From: Litchfieldia alkalitelluris
GTDB lineage: Bacteria > Bacillota > Bacilli > Bacillales > Salisediminibacteriaceae
Direction of reading: 5' to 3'
DNA length: 64,000 nt
NCBI RefSeq assembly: GCF_002153425.1
Contig: NZ_KZ119600.1
Coordinates: 2,267,436-2,331,435, forward strand
The notes under the pieces were generated by a model, which was not told where the DNA came from, did no database searches, and saw only the letters and a list, made by a program, of their open reading frames with translations. Both the position numbers and the translations under genes were made by a program. Positions within the stretch are counted from its first letter, which is position 1. Each line of letters begins with the position of its first letter. This document shows, one piece after another, positions 34,561 through 42,988 of the stretch.

Positions 34561-34731
34561 ATTATGTTAACACTATCTTTTTGGTTTTATATATGGTATA
34601 TTTAAGACACTTATTGTTGTTCGGTATTTGATTGAAGGAAGAAAAAGCTATTTTAGTAATTTCACCTTGAATGAATATGTAGAGCAAAAATTAGTAATAC
34701 AAAGTGGCACAGCCGCACAGGAGGCAATAAC

Positions 34732-34929
34732 ATGGTACAAGGTACAGTTAAATGGTTTAACGCTGAAAAAGGATTTGGATTCATCGAAGTAGAAGGACAA
34801 GACGATGTATTCGTACACTTCTCTGCAATTCAAGGTGAAGGATTCAAAACTTTAGAAGAAGGCCAAACAGTTAATTTTGAAATCGAGCAAGGTCAACGTG
34901 GACCACAAGCTGCTAACGTTCAAAAATAA
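34732..34929 (+). CDS. Cold shock protein
   Basis: A 65-aa single-domain RNA chaperone with RNP1 KGFGFIEV and RNP2 VFVHFSAI. It is nearly identical in layout to CspB/CspD of Bacillus. AGGAGG precedes the ATG. The 170-bp leader from the previous gene is long enough for a cold-responsive 5' UTR, but no specific element was identified. Confidence 0.96.
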   Translation: MVQGTVKWFNAEKGFGFIEVEGQDDVFVHFSAIQGEGFKTLEEGQTVNFEIEQGQRGPQAANVQK

Positions 34930-34936
34930 TTGGATT

Positions 34937-34966
34937 AAAAAGATTCCTCTCGAGGGATCTTTTTTA
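34937..34966 (+). terminator. Rho-independent terminator of the cold shock gene
   Basis: AAAAGAT-T-CC pairs with GG-GATCTTTT around CTCTCGA, followed by a T run. Confidence 0.85.
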
Positions 34967-35006
34967 TTTTATATACAAACAACTGACATATTGAGGTGAT
35001 ATCCCC

Positions 35007-35792
35007 ATGGATCATAAGATTATTGAGCGGTTAAGTAAAATAGAAAAATACAATAAGATACATATCCTTTATGCTTGTGATTCTGGAAGTCATACATGGG
35101 GAGTTTCTTCTACTTCAAGTGATTTTGATGTACGTTTTATTTATGTACATCCTATGGAGCATTACTTAAAGATCGATGATATGAAAAATGATGTGGTTGA
35201 ATCTCCCATAACTGAGGGTATAGAGTTAGTAGGGTGGGATCTTAGGAAATCACTTAGACTTCTAAGGAAATCAAATCCAACACTTTTGGAATGGTTAAAC
35301 ACTGATATTATATATTATGAAAATGAAAAGTTTAGCCAACATATGAAAAAGATGAGTCAAGACTGTTTTTCAAACAAAGCAACCCTTCACCATTATGTAA
35401 ATATGGCAAGTAGAAATTATAAACCACTATATGAAAATGCCGCAACAATAAAGCAGTACTTAAACGTTTTAAGACCTCTACTTATGTGTATGTGGATTTA
35501 CGAGCATAACAAGTTTCCTTCAACATTATCAATTCCTTTATTAGTTGATATGCTGATTAATGAAAAAAAAGAAAATAAACATTTAAATAAGATAATACAT
35601 GAATTAATTAACAATAAACAACATAATAAAAAAATGTTGGAGTCAATCTACAGTGATGATCTTAATAACTTCTTTGAGGAACAAATTACGTTCCATAAGC
35701 AATTTGTTCAATCATTACCAAAAATGACTAAACCAATGTACCATACTTCTCAATTGGACCATTTTTTTCGGTTTGTTCTTAATGAAATATGA
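35007..35792 (+). CDS. RlaP/YcgL-type nucleotidyltransferase
   Basis: This 261-aa predicted nucleotidyltransferase of the RNA-repair-associated RlaP family has the catalytic block ACDSGSHTWGVSSTSSDFDV (GS...D-x-D) at residues 23-42. It continues with RFIYVHPMEHYL and VGWDLRKSLRLLRKSNPTLL, both typical of the family. Substrate is unknown. No RNA ligase neighbour is present. GAGGTG lies before ATG 35007. Confidence 0.85.
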   Translation: MDHKIIERLSKIEKYNKIHILYACDSGSHTWGVSSTSSDFDVRFIYVHPMEHYLKIDDMKNDVVESPITEGIELVGWDLRKSLRLLRKSNPTLLEWLNTDIIYYENEKFSQHMKKMSQDCFSNKATLHHYVNMASRNYKPLYENAATIKQYLNVLRPLLMCMWIYEHNKFPSTLSIPLLVDMLINEKKENKHLNKIIHELINNKQHNKKMLESIYSDDLNNFFEEQITFHKQFVQSLPKMTKPMYHTSQLDHFFRFVLNEI

Positions 35793-35878
35793 GTTTATCC
35801 CTAAGGATGTTTCTCTTTACTCATGGTCCCTTTGTCCGTTAAGATAAGGAATACAAACTATTTAAAGGGTGGAGATGC

Positions 35879-36967
35879 GTGCAAAAAAAAGTTTTAGTAT
35901 TTACTAGTATAGGATTACTGACCATACTCCTTGGAGGCATAGCATTGGGGGCAAATACTTTTTTCAGTAGCGAGACTACTTGGGAAGTTCACGAAACACC
36001 AGAAGAGGCAGGTTGGTCCTCAGAAAAACTTCGACAAGCAAGGAGATATTACGATTCATTACATTCAACTGCAGCGATGGCAGTTTATAATGGGAAAGTG
36101 CTATTTGCTTGGGGGGACGTAACAAAGAATACAAATGCTCATTCCATTCGGAAAAGCTTTTTAAATTCTTTGTATGGTATTCATGTGGAAGAGGATCACA
36201 TACAGTTAGAAGATACGTTAGAAAAATTAGGTATATATGATTTTCCCGATTTAACATACGAAGAAAAGCAAGCAAAAGTGAAACATCTCCTTTCATCGCA
36301 ATCTGGTGTATTTCATAAAGCTGGAGAAGAATCTTGGACAATGAGAAGAAATCGTCCATTACCTGGTACTCACCCTCCTGGGTCTTACTTTTATTACAAC
36401 AATTGGGATTTTAATGTACTAGGAACAGTATTCAATCAAGAAACAGAAAAAGATTTATTTGAAGAATTTAAAAAGCAAATCGCCAATCCAATAGGAATGG
36501 AAGATTTTTCATTAGACCACACACAATATAAGTATGAGGTAAGAAGATCGATCCATCCTTCATACTTGTTTCAAGTTTCTGCTCGAGATATGGCAAGGTT
36601 TGGACAACTCTTTCTTCAAAACGGGGAGTGGGATGGTGAGCAGATCATTCCTGAATCATGGATAGAAGAAAGTCTAAAGGTACATGCTGATGTACCTGGA
36701 AATAATGTATATGATTACGGTTATTTATGGTGGGTAGCCACATCCGGTCCCTTCAGTGATTTAGGTATGTATTCCGCTGTTGGGAGGTATGGGCAATCCA
36801 TAGATATTATTCCAGAACTAAACTTAGTTTTTGTTCATAGAGTGGATTCTACTAGTTCTACTTTAGGATTAAGAAGAAGTGTTGCCCAAGCACAAAGGTT
36901 GAGATTACTGGAAATGGTTATTGATGCTATTGTAGACGACCATGAAAAAACACCACAAAACTTTTAG
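35879..36967 (+). CDS. Serine hydrolase, class C beta-lactamase-related
   Basis: The 362-aa protein has an N-terminal signal anchor (about residues 4-27) and a penicillin-binding-like fold. The catalytic SxxK is SIRK near residue 87, and the YxN-like motif is YYNNWD near 172. No KTG is visible at the usual place. It lacks the SGTK-type end of true beta-lactamases, so an esterase or peptidase role outside the membrane is likelier. The start is GTG 35879 behind AAGGGTGGAG; the ATG four bases earlier is out of frame. Confidence 0.82.
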   Translation: MQKKVLVFTSIGLLTILLGGIALGANTFFSSETTWEVHETPEEAGWSSEKLRQARRYYDSLHSTAAMAVYNGKVLFAWGDVTKNTNAHSIRKSFLNSLYGIHVEEDHIQLEDTLEKLGIYDFPDLTYEEKQAKVKHLLSSQSGVFHKAGEESWTMRRNRPLPGTHPPGSYFYYNNWDFNVLGTVFNQETEKDLFEEFKKQIANPIGMEDFSLDHTQYKYEVRRSIHPSYLFQVSARDMARFGQLFLQNGEWDGEQIIPESWIEESLKVHADVPGNNVYDYGYLWWVATSGPFSDLGMYSAVGRYGQSIDIIPELNLVFVHRVDSTSSTLGLRRSVAQAQRLRLLEMVIDAIVDDHEKTPQNF

Positions 36968-37020
36968 TATCCCTTGTAACACGTTGGTGTTCGCTTCAGT
37001 TTTGTTTTTTGAGGTATTAA

Positions 37021-37054
37021 AAAGAGGTGTCTCATTTATTTGAGACACCTCTTT
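37021..37054. terminator. Bidirectional terminator
   Basis: AAAGAGGTGTCTCA pairs with TGAGACACCTCTTT, a 14-bp perfect stem between convergent genes. Confidence 0.92.
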
Positions 37055-37063
37055 AAACTTGAT

Positions 37064-38191
37064 CTAACTACTTTTTGACAAGGATCCGTGAGCTGGAGTT
37101 CGTGCTGGTTCTTGTTTTAAAGTAGGTTTAGTTGAAGTACCTATTCCCACTTTACCAACGAGGTACTGTCCGTATTTCCACTTATTCATATAATGGATGG
37201 TTGCAACGGATAAGAAGGTACTAAATAAAAACAACAATACAATATATAAAAAGCCAAAGATTTTTGGATAGTATAGTTGGTAAACATAATCGATAACATT
37301 CATATAGAACATGTGTAGCAAGTAAATTCCAAACGAGTACTGACTAATTGAAACAAGGGTACTTGGAATGTTTCGTATTAATCGAACCATGTAGAACATA
37401 AATAGAGTTATAGCAGTTGTGTGAAAAATCATATCGACACGCTTTGAACTGTGTTCAATTAATATATTATTATGGTACAAGAATAGTAGTGTAAAAGTAG
37501 AGACGACTGGTGCCGTAATAATCCAAACTTTATATTTATCAAGAAAAACTATAAACTTTTCATAATAAAATCCGCAATAGAAACCTAAAGTAAAATAGAA
37601 GGCCCAACCTAAAAATGGTACCCAGAAAAAACGATCCCAAATATAATCTCCAAAAGGAATATTTAGAGCTGTAGTAAAGTTAAAAATTGAGAGGTATCCA
37701 AATGTAATTAAGAAAGAAATCCCTAATACTAATTGTGGTTTAGCTCTCTTAAGTGTTTTATACAATAATAAATGTAAAAAATAGAATTGGAAGATAATTA
37801 ATACAAAATACCCGTGGAAATCCCCAATCACAGCATTTAGTAAAAACTTTATTCCCCAATCACTAAAACTAGTCATATATGGAATGGAGTAAAAGAATGC
37901 CATGAATAAAAACGGAAGGAAAATCCACTTGAAACGTTTTTTTAAGAAATTATCAGGTATTGGCTTGTTTCGGTATGAATAAGCTATTAAAAATTCAGAG
38001 ATGAATATAAACATTGGCGTCCCAAAATAAAGGAACACATTTATTGAATCGAATAAAACCGCTGTATTCGCCCCAATATTCTCAGCTGGAATAGCTTCAA
38101 GACCAATTCCAATGGCATGCAAAAAAACAATACTCAAACAAGCAATGCTCCGCATGATAAATATTTCATTTATTAAAGATGATTTCATCAT
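37064..38191 (-). CDS. Acyltransferase 3 family membrane protein
   Basis: This 375-aa protein with about ten membrane helices belongs to the acyltransferase-3 family, which O-acetylates cell-surface polymers. The conserved His is in ACLSIVFLHAIGIG near residue 25, and FFLKKRFKWIFLPFLFM-like basic motifs are near residue 85. The C-terminal tail is hydrophilic (residues 345-375). GGTGG lies eight bases before the ATG. It is a single-gene unit with unknown acceptor. Confidence 0.88.
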   Translation of the reverse strand: MMKSSLINEIFIMRSIACLSIVFLHAIGIGLEAIPAENIGANTAVLFDSINVFLYFGTPMFIFISEFLIAYSYRNKPIPDNFLKKRFKWIFLPFLFMAFFYSIPYMTSFSDWGIKFLLNAVIGDFHGYFVLIIFQFYFLHLLLYKTLKRAKPQLVLGISFLITFGYLSIFNFTTALNIPFGDYIWDRFFWVPFLGWAFYFTLGFYCGFYYEKFIVFLDKYKVWIITAPVVSTFTLLFLYHNNILIEHSSKRVDMIFHTTAITLFMFYMVRLIRNIPSTLVSISQYSFGIYLLHMFYMNVIDYVYQLYYPKIFGFLYIVLLFLFSTFLSVATIHYMNKWKYGQYLVGKVGIGTSTKPTLKQEPARTPAHGSLSKSS

Positions 38192-38658
38192 ATATCAATC
38201 CACCAAAATGTTATTTTTAAAGGCTATGTTAAACTAATAAACTCATTGTCATTTTATCTAATAATTGGAGATTATTCAAAGTTTGTATAGATCTCTTAAT
38301 TACATATTTCATTACAAGAAAATCGTTAATTTATAAGGGGTTTACAGCTTATATTTATGATTAATGAAGATAAAATCAACCGACAATGGTTTATTTTCGT
38401 AAATGTTATACTTTTTCCCACATTTTAAGAGATTTGCACCAAAGTGTTATTGAATTAATTAATTGTTTGGGATAAGCAAGCATGGCAGTCTAAAAAACAT
38501 AGTGATTAATTTATATTTAAATAACAATAAAACTGCATTCTAAAATTTTTTCCATGATCCACCACAAGCTAACTTTAAAGAAACCCTATCTTGTAAACAA
38601 TGAAAACCCTTTCGCCATCGCAACTTTTAAAAATTAAAAATAGCTTAACGAATTAATG
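38192..38658. other. Intergenic region between the acyltransferase and amtB
   Basis: About 470 AT-rich bases without a supportable gene. It contains promoter-like AT tracts for the minus-strand acyltransferase gene, but no named element was recognised. The last 100 bases before amtB are described separately. Confidence 0.4.
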
Positions 38659-38742
38659 CGTTAGATTATCTGACAACTTTGTTGTTTCAGAAAATTAGCA
38701 AAGTATAATAACAATTAACACAAGATGTTAACTACTTTAACA
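38659..38742 (+). promoter_or_regulatory. amtB promoter with two TnrA/GlnR-type boxes
   Basis: The TnrA/GlnR consensus is TGTNA-N7-TNACA. Box 1 (38659-38675, CGTTAGATTATCTGACA) matches 9 of 10 fixed positions. Box 2 (38726-38742, TGTTAACTACTTTAACA) matches all. Between them are TTGTTT (38682-38687) and TATAAT (38704-38709), 16 bp apart. Box 1 is centred near -49 relative to a predicted start at about 38716, the classic TnrA activation distance. Box 2 lies downstream, where GlnR-type repression occurs. Confidence 0.72.
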
Positions 38743-38761
38743 CAGAAAGGGAGAGGTTAGA

Positions 38762-40030
38762 ATGGAAATAGCTTTAATGGATAACTTGTGGGTCATCATT
38801 GGTACATTTTTAGTTTTACTTATGTTAGGAGGATTTATCTTATTAGAGGCTGGATCTACTAGGATGAAAAACGCTGGTCACATTGCTGGTAAAACAATTT
38901 TCACCGTTGGTATTGGCGCTTTAGTTTTCTGGGCAGTAGGTTGGGGATTCATCTACGGAGAAGGGAACTTATTAATTGGTTTATCTGACTTCTTCTATGG
39001 AGATGCATCATTTGATGGAGAAGGATTAGCTCCAGCTGTTGATTTTATGTTCCAAATGATGTTCGCTTTAATTGCAATGACAATTATGTTTGGTGGTTTT
39101 GCTGAAAGGGCGAAATTATCTGCTTATGTATTATTTGCAGTCATATTCTCTGCAGTTATTTATCCAGTTGTTGCTCACTGGACTTGGGGTGATGGATGGT
39201 TAGCTGAACTAGGAAAACAAGACTTTGCTGGTTCCACTGTAGTTCACTTAACTGGTGCAATGGCTGCATTGGCCGCAACAATTATTTTAAAACCACGTAT
39301 TGGTAAATTTAATAAAGATGGTTCTGCCAATGATCTTGCTGGACATAACCAAGTTTACACAGCATTAGGTGTATTGTTACTTTGGGTAGGTTGGTTTGGA
39401 TTTAACGGTGCTAGTACATTTGAAGTTGATGGAGCGTTTTTCGGATTTGTTATTCTTAATACACAATTAGCTGCTGCAGCTGGTGCAGTTGCTGCAATGG
39501 CAACAGTATATTTACTAACAGGTAAAGCAGACGTACCAACGACATTAAATGGTGCATTAGCAGGTCTAGTTGCAATCACGGCTCCTGCTGGGTTCGTAGA
39601 ACCTTGGGCAGCAGTAGTAATCGGTTTAGTCGGCGGTATCATGGTAGTATTCAGTATGAAATTGTTTGACAGAGCAAAAATTGATGATCCAATCTTTGCA
39701 CTATCAGTCCATGGTACTGTAGGTGTTTGGGGTACAATCGCGTGTGGTTTATTTGCAACAGAAGCATTTTCTACAGGTGTAGGCTGGGGAGCTCCTGGAT
39801 TATTCTACGGAGGTGGATTTGGTCAACTAGGTGTTCAAGTTTTAGGTGTCGTAGCAAGTGGACTTTACGCTTTCGTAGCAGCCTTTATCATCTTGAAAAT
39901 TCTTGACAAAGTTCTGGGAGGACTTCGTGTATCTGAAGAAGAAGAGATTGTTGGTTTAGATATTAGTGAACATGGTAGCTATGGTTATCCAGAGAATATG
40001 CCAACAAAAGATGATTCTAAAGGAGCTTAA
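38762..40030 (+). CDS. amtB: Ammonium transporter
   Basis: This 422-aa channel with 11 expected membrane helices takes up ammonium. The twin histidines of the pore are in GSTVVHLTGAMAALA and LSVHGTVGVWGTIACG. LGGFILLEAGSTRMKNAGH near residues 22-40 is family-typical. The C-terminal cytosolic tail, where PII would bind, is present (residues 385-422). Normally glnK follows; here a DUF294 nucleotidyltransferase follows instead. Regulated by nitrogen through the boxes upstream. Confidence 0.96.
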   Translation: MEIALMDNLWVIIGTFLVLLMLGGFILLEAGSTRMKNAGHIAGKTIFTVGIGALVFWAVGWGFIYGEGNLLIGLSDFFYGDASFDGEGLAPAVDFMFQMMFALIAMTIMFGGFAERAKLSAYVLFAVIFSAVIYPVVAHWTWGDGWLAELGKQDFAGSTVVHLTGAMAALAATIILKPRIGKFNKDGSANDLAGHNQVYTALGVLLLWVGWFGFNGASTFEVDGAFFGFVILNTQLAAAAGAVAAMATVYLLTGKADVPTTLNGALAGLVAITAPAGFVEPWAAVVIGLVGGIMVVFSMKLFDRAKIDDPIFALSVHGTVGVWGTIACGLFATEAFSTGVGWGAPGLFYGGGFGQLGVQVLGVVASGLYAFVAAFIILKILDKVLGGLRVSEEEEIVGLDISEHGSYGYPENMPTKDDSKGA

Positions 40031-40065
40031 TATTTTTTAAGCCGCTAATACGGGGAGACGGAAAT

Positions 40066-41025
40066 GTGAATACTTATTCTGAATTAAAAACATGGCGTAA
40101 TTCAGTTATCAAAAAAGTGTCAACTGACCATTACAAGCTTAATAGTTTTCATGATGAATTAATGATTAAATCGATCCGTATCGCCATTCGTAAAGTTGAA
40201 AGTGAGTGGGGGACACCCCCTACTCGCTTTGCTTTCATTGTAATGGGAAGTGCAGGGAGATTTGAGCAATTAAAATGGAGTGATCAGGATCATGGCATTA
40301 TTTTTGAGGGTAGTATAAACCAACCATATTATAAATTATTAGGTGCGGAAATATCGAAAGCATTGACTGAAGTAGGATATGAACCATGTGATGGAAAAGT
40401 GATGGCTTCAAATGTACAATGGTGTAAATCTATTGAAGAATGGAAGGAACAGATAGAAAAATGGTTGAATAAAGAAAAGTGGGAAACCTTAAGGAATTTT
40501 TCCATCTTCTTTGATTCTCGTGTACTCATTGGAGAAGCTGATTTTCTAAGGGATTTAAAAAGAGGTGCATTTAGATTGCTGCAGGAAAATCCGCATCTAT
40601 ATTTTAGATTATATGAGAATGTCGCTAAGCTCCCGAAACCTTTAGGAGTATTTGGACAGTTTTTAACTGAACAACGTGGTGAGTTTGCTGGGATGATTAA
40701 TATAAAGGAAAACATTGTTTTTCCATATGTTAATTCACTTCGCTTGTTGGCTTATATAGAAGAAATATATACTCCTTCTACATTAGAACGCTTTGAAAGC
40801 TTATCTCCATCATTTGATAATATATTAAAGTATAAATCAAGTTTTCAGTCTTTACAAAATTTCCGTATCAAAGCTAGTGAGAAAGCCGTTAGTTACAGTA
40901 AGATCCACCATATAGATATAAAAAAACTAAAGGGGTCAGAAAAGAACGAATTAAAAATGATTGCTAATAATGCCAGAAGGTTATTTTATGAAACCAAAAA
41001 AATAATAGAAGATAGGTGTCGATAA
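40066..41025 (+). CDS. DUF294 / GlnD-like nucleotidyltransferase
   Basis: The 319-aa protein has the nucleotidyltransferase signature MGSAGRFEQLKWSDQDHG near residues 62-79 (G-S-x-G-R and S-D-x-D), as in DUF294 and the uridylyltransferase GlnD. A helical C-terminal half (about residues 170-319) fits DUF294_C. It lies 35 bp after amtB and 1 bp before the exonuclease gene, in the same operon. A role in nitrogen signalling is suggested by context only. The start is GTG 40066 behind GGGGAG. No cyclic-nucleotide or CBS domain is attached, unlike many DUF294 proteins. Confidence 0.82.
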   Translation: MNTYSELKTWRNSVIKKVSTDHYKLNSFHDELMIKSIRIAIRKVESEWGTPPTRFAFIVMGSAGRFEQLKWSDQDHGIIFEGSINQPYYKLLGAEISKALTEVGYEPCDGKVMASNVQWCKSIEEWKEQIEKWLNKEKWETLRNFSIFFDSRVLIGEADFLRDLKRGAFRLLQENPHLYFRLYENVAKLPKPLGVFGQFLTEQRGEFAGMINIKENIVFPYVNSLRLLAYIEEIYTPSTLERFESLSPSFDNILKYKSSFQSLQNFRIKASEKAVSYSKIHHIDIKKLKGSEKNELKMIANNARRLFYETKKIIEDRCR

Positions 41026-41026
41026 A

Positions 41027-41752
41027 ATGAATCCGATGGTTCAATTCTTGAAACAATTGACTGATCGGGTGAGTCCTTCTGCTTATACTAGTATGAATCA
41101 ATCTGATGCAAAGACTATTGCTTACATTCGTCAACTACAACGTGAAATGAAAAAGGAAGATGTATTAGAGATTCCTTTCGAAGACTTGAATGTAACAATT
41201 TTTGATTTAGAAACAACTGGATTCTATCCTAGTCGAGGGGATAAGATACTTTCTGTTGGAGCAGTAAAGGTTAATGGAGCATGTATAAGCGAAGAGAAAC
41301 CGTTCTATTCCCTCATTTATGGAGAGGAACAGCCACCAGAAACGATTGTGGAATTAACGGGCATTAGTAAAGATATGCTTCAACATGCACCGCTCATTGG
41401 GAATGTACTCGAAGACTTCTTTCATTATATTCAGAGAGATACTCTTGTCGCTCACCATGCAGGTCATGAAAGAAATTTTATGCAATATTACTGTAAAGCT
41501 GTACTCAAAACAGGATTTGAGCATCGAATTGTAGATACTACATTTTTAACAAAAATAGTTGAGCCAACTCAATCACTTATAACATTAGATGACTGCTGTT
41601 CTTATTACGGTATAGATATTAAAAAAAGGCATCATGCCCTTTACGATGCAATGGCAACAGCTGAATTATGGGTAGAAAGCGTAAAGAAAATTCAAAGTTT
41701 AGGATTTAAGCACTTAAGAGACGTGTATTCACACCTCGCAAAAAATAAGTGA
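41027..41752 (+). CDS. DnaQ-like DEDDh 3'-5' exonuclease
   Basis: A 241-aa exonuclease with motif I TIFDLETTGFYP (Asp60, Glu62), motif II VAHHAGHERNFMQYY and motif III HHALYDAMATAE (His and Asp). In some bacteria such exonucleases are fused or adjacent to DUF294 proteins, matching the arrangement here. The first 45 residues are a helical extension. The start codon lies one base after the preceding stop, with AGGTG inside the upstream gene. Confidence 0.88.
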   Translation: MNPMVQFLKQLTDRVSPSAYTSMNQSDAKTIAYIRQLQREMKKEDVLEIPFEDLNVTIFDLETTGFYPSRGDKILSVGAVKVNGACISEEKPFYSLIYGEEQPPETIVELTGISKDMLQHAPLIGNVLEDFFHYIQRDTLVAHHAGHERNFMQYYCKAVLKTGFEHRIVDTTFLTKIVEPTQSLITLDDCCSYYGIDIKKRHHALYDAMATAELWVESVKKIQSLGFKHLRDVYSHLAKNK

Positions 41753-41769
41753 TTTGAAAGAGGGTGGTA

Positions 41770-42039
41770 ATGATTGTCAAAATTCCACATACATTAGCTG
41801 TCTTTCCAATAAGTATTGTCCAAAAAATTACAGAATTGTCTGCACGACAAATACGCTATTATGAGGAACAAGGTCTCATTGCCCCTGGTAGAAATAAAGG
41901 AAATCAACGGATATTCTCTTTACAGGATATCGAGAGATTATTAGAAATTAAATCCTTAATTGATCAAGGTGTTAATATTGCAGGTATCCATGCTATCTAT
42001 TCAAAAAAAAAGAAAGATAATAATATAGAAGGAAAGTGA
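41770..42039 (+). CDS. MerR-family GlnR-like nitrogen regulator (89 aa)
   Basis: A winged-helix MerR protein: [20 protein letters not shown] and [20 protein letters not shown] are very close to GlnR/TnrA. NQRIFS and GVNIAGI favour the GlnR side. The family binds TGTNA-N7-TNACA, the same site found twice upstream of this operon. GlnR is normally about 130 aa; the C-terminal glutamine synthetase-sensing tail is missing here, ending in [14 protein letters not shown] 41770 has AGAGGG five bases upstream. It is the last gene of the amtB operon. Confidence 0.85.
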   Translation: MIVKIPHTLAVFPISIVQKITELSARQIRYYEEQGLIAPGRNKGNQRIFSLQDIERLLEIKSLIDQGVNIAGIHAIYSKKKKDNNIEGK

Positions 42040-42045
42040 TTCAGT

Positions 42046-42075
42046 TGTTATACATCTTTGTATAACAGCTTTTTT
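42046..42075. terminator. Bidirectional terminator after the glnR-like gene
   Basis: TGTTATACA pairs with TGTATAACA around a short loop and is followed by CTTTTTT. The stem overlaps the stop codon of the convergent ywaF-like gene. Confidence 0.85.
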
Positions 42076-42764
42076 ATGTAAAAAGGGAGATATAGTAAAG
42101 CGAACATGAGAATGGCTATAGCCTCAAGTGATAATATGTACCACGGATATGGGCCAAGCCAATCGAGAATACTCTGTCCTGATGGCTTTCTAGCTAAAAA
42201 CATATAATTTGAGCCTATTGCTTGGTTAACCCAGAATACAAAAAATGCAAAAATATTTAGTATCACAAAAGACTTAATAGCTGATATCCAAGTTACATGA
42301 AATTTATTAACCCAAATCATATATAAAATAGCGAGTATAATGACAATATGTGCAATAAAAAAATGAAAAAATCGAAAATGAGGAAACGTGTAAAATAAAT
42401 CAGGTGTAAGTAATGCTTGCAATGCACCACCTATACCAAAGAAATAAATAATTTCAAAGACTCGATAGGATTTCATTAGAAGCATATATGCTGATAACAA
42501 TAAATTTATAGTACAAAGTTGTAATGGTAAATTATACATTATATCCCATCTATCAAAATAAAGCGTCCATGTTAATAAAGAAATTTCCGATAGGACTAAA
42601 GCAGCAAAGAAAACCCACCTTATTCTTCTCATATAAGGTTTATTCCGATGAGTAAATAGCCAAATAACAGACAAGAGAAAAATCACTAAAAATGTTAAAT
42701 GTCCTGGAGACAAAAACAATTGAAAATTCCTGCTAGATTCTGGATTGAATATCTGTTCAATCAT
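42048..42764 (-). CDS. YwaF/TIGR02206-family membrane protein
   Basis: The 238-aa protein has about seven membrane helices. The family blocks LPLQLCTINLLLSAY (near residues 79-93), YFFGIGGALQALLTPDL and FRFFHFFIAHIVIIL are clear and match B. subtilis YwaF. Function is unknown. It is convergent with the amtB operon and shares its terminator. Confidence 0.88.
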   Translation of the reverse strand: MIEQIFNPESSRNFQLFLSPGHLTFLVIFLLSVIWLFTHRNKPYMRRIRWVFFAALVLSEISLLTWTLYFDRWDIMYNLPLQLCTINLLLSAYMLLMKSYRVFEIIYFFGIGGALQALLTPDLFYTFPHFRFFHFFIAHIVIILAILYMIWVNKFHVTWISAIKSFVILNIFAFFVFWVNQAIGSNYMFLARKPSGQSILDWLGPYPWYILSLEAIAILMFALLYLPFYIKKLLYKDV

Positions 42765-42988
42765 AGTTACACCTCTAATTTAACAGACTTAAACTTCTAT
42801 TGTGCAAAACAGTTTCACTCTTCTTATTCAATATTACGCTATAAAAATCCTGTTACCAGTTGCAAGCTCTTTCATCAGTAGTAGCATATTCATATCAATA
42901 TATTTAATCCAATGGGTAAATCTCCATAATTTTACTGCCATAAAATCCAAAAAGTTGGACATTTTAATTATTATAGGTGGTGAAAAGA

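Noticed and set aside
35976..36359. 127-codon antisense frame in the serine hydrolase gene
   Set aside because: It is a shadow frame with no ribosome site or family resemblance.
39355..39642. 95-codon antisense frame in amtB
   Set aside because: It is a Pro/Ala-rich shadow of the membrane-protein codons with no ribosome site.
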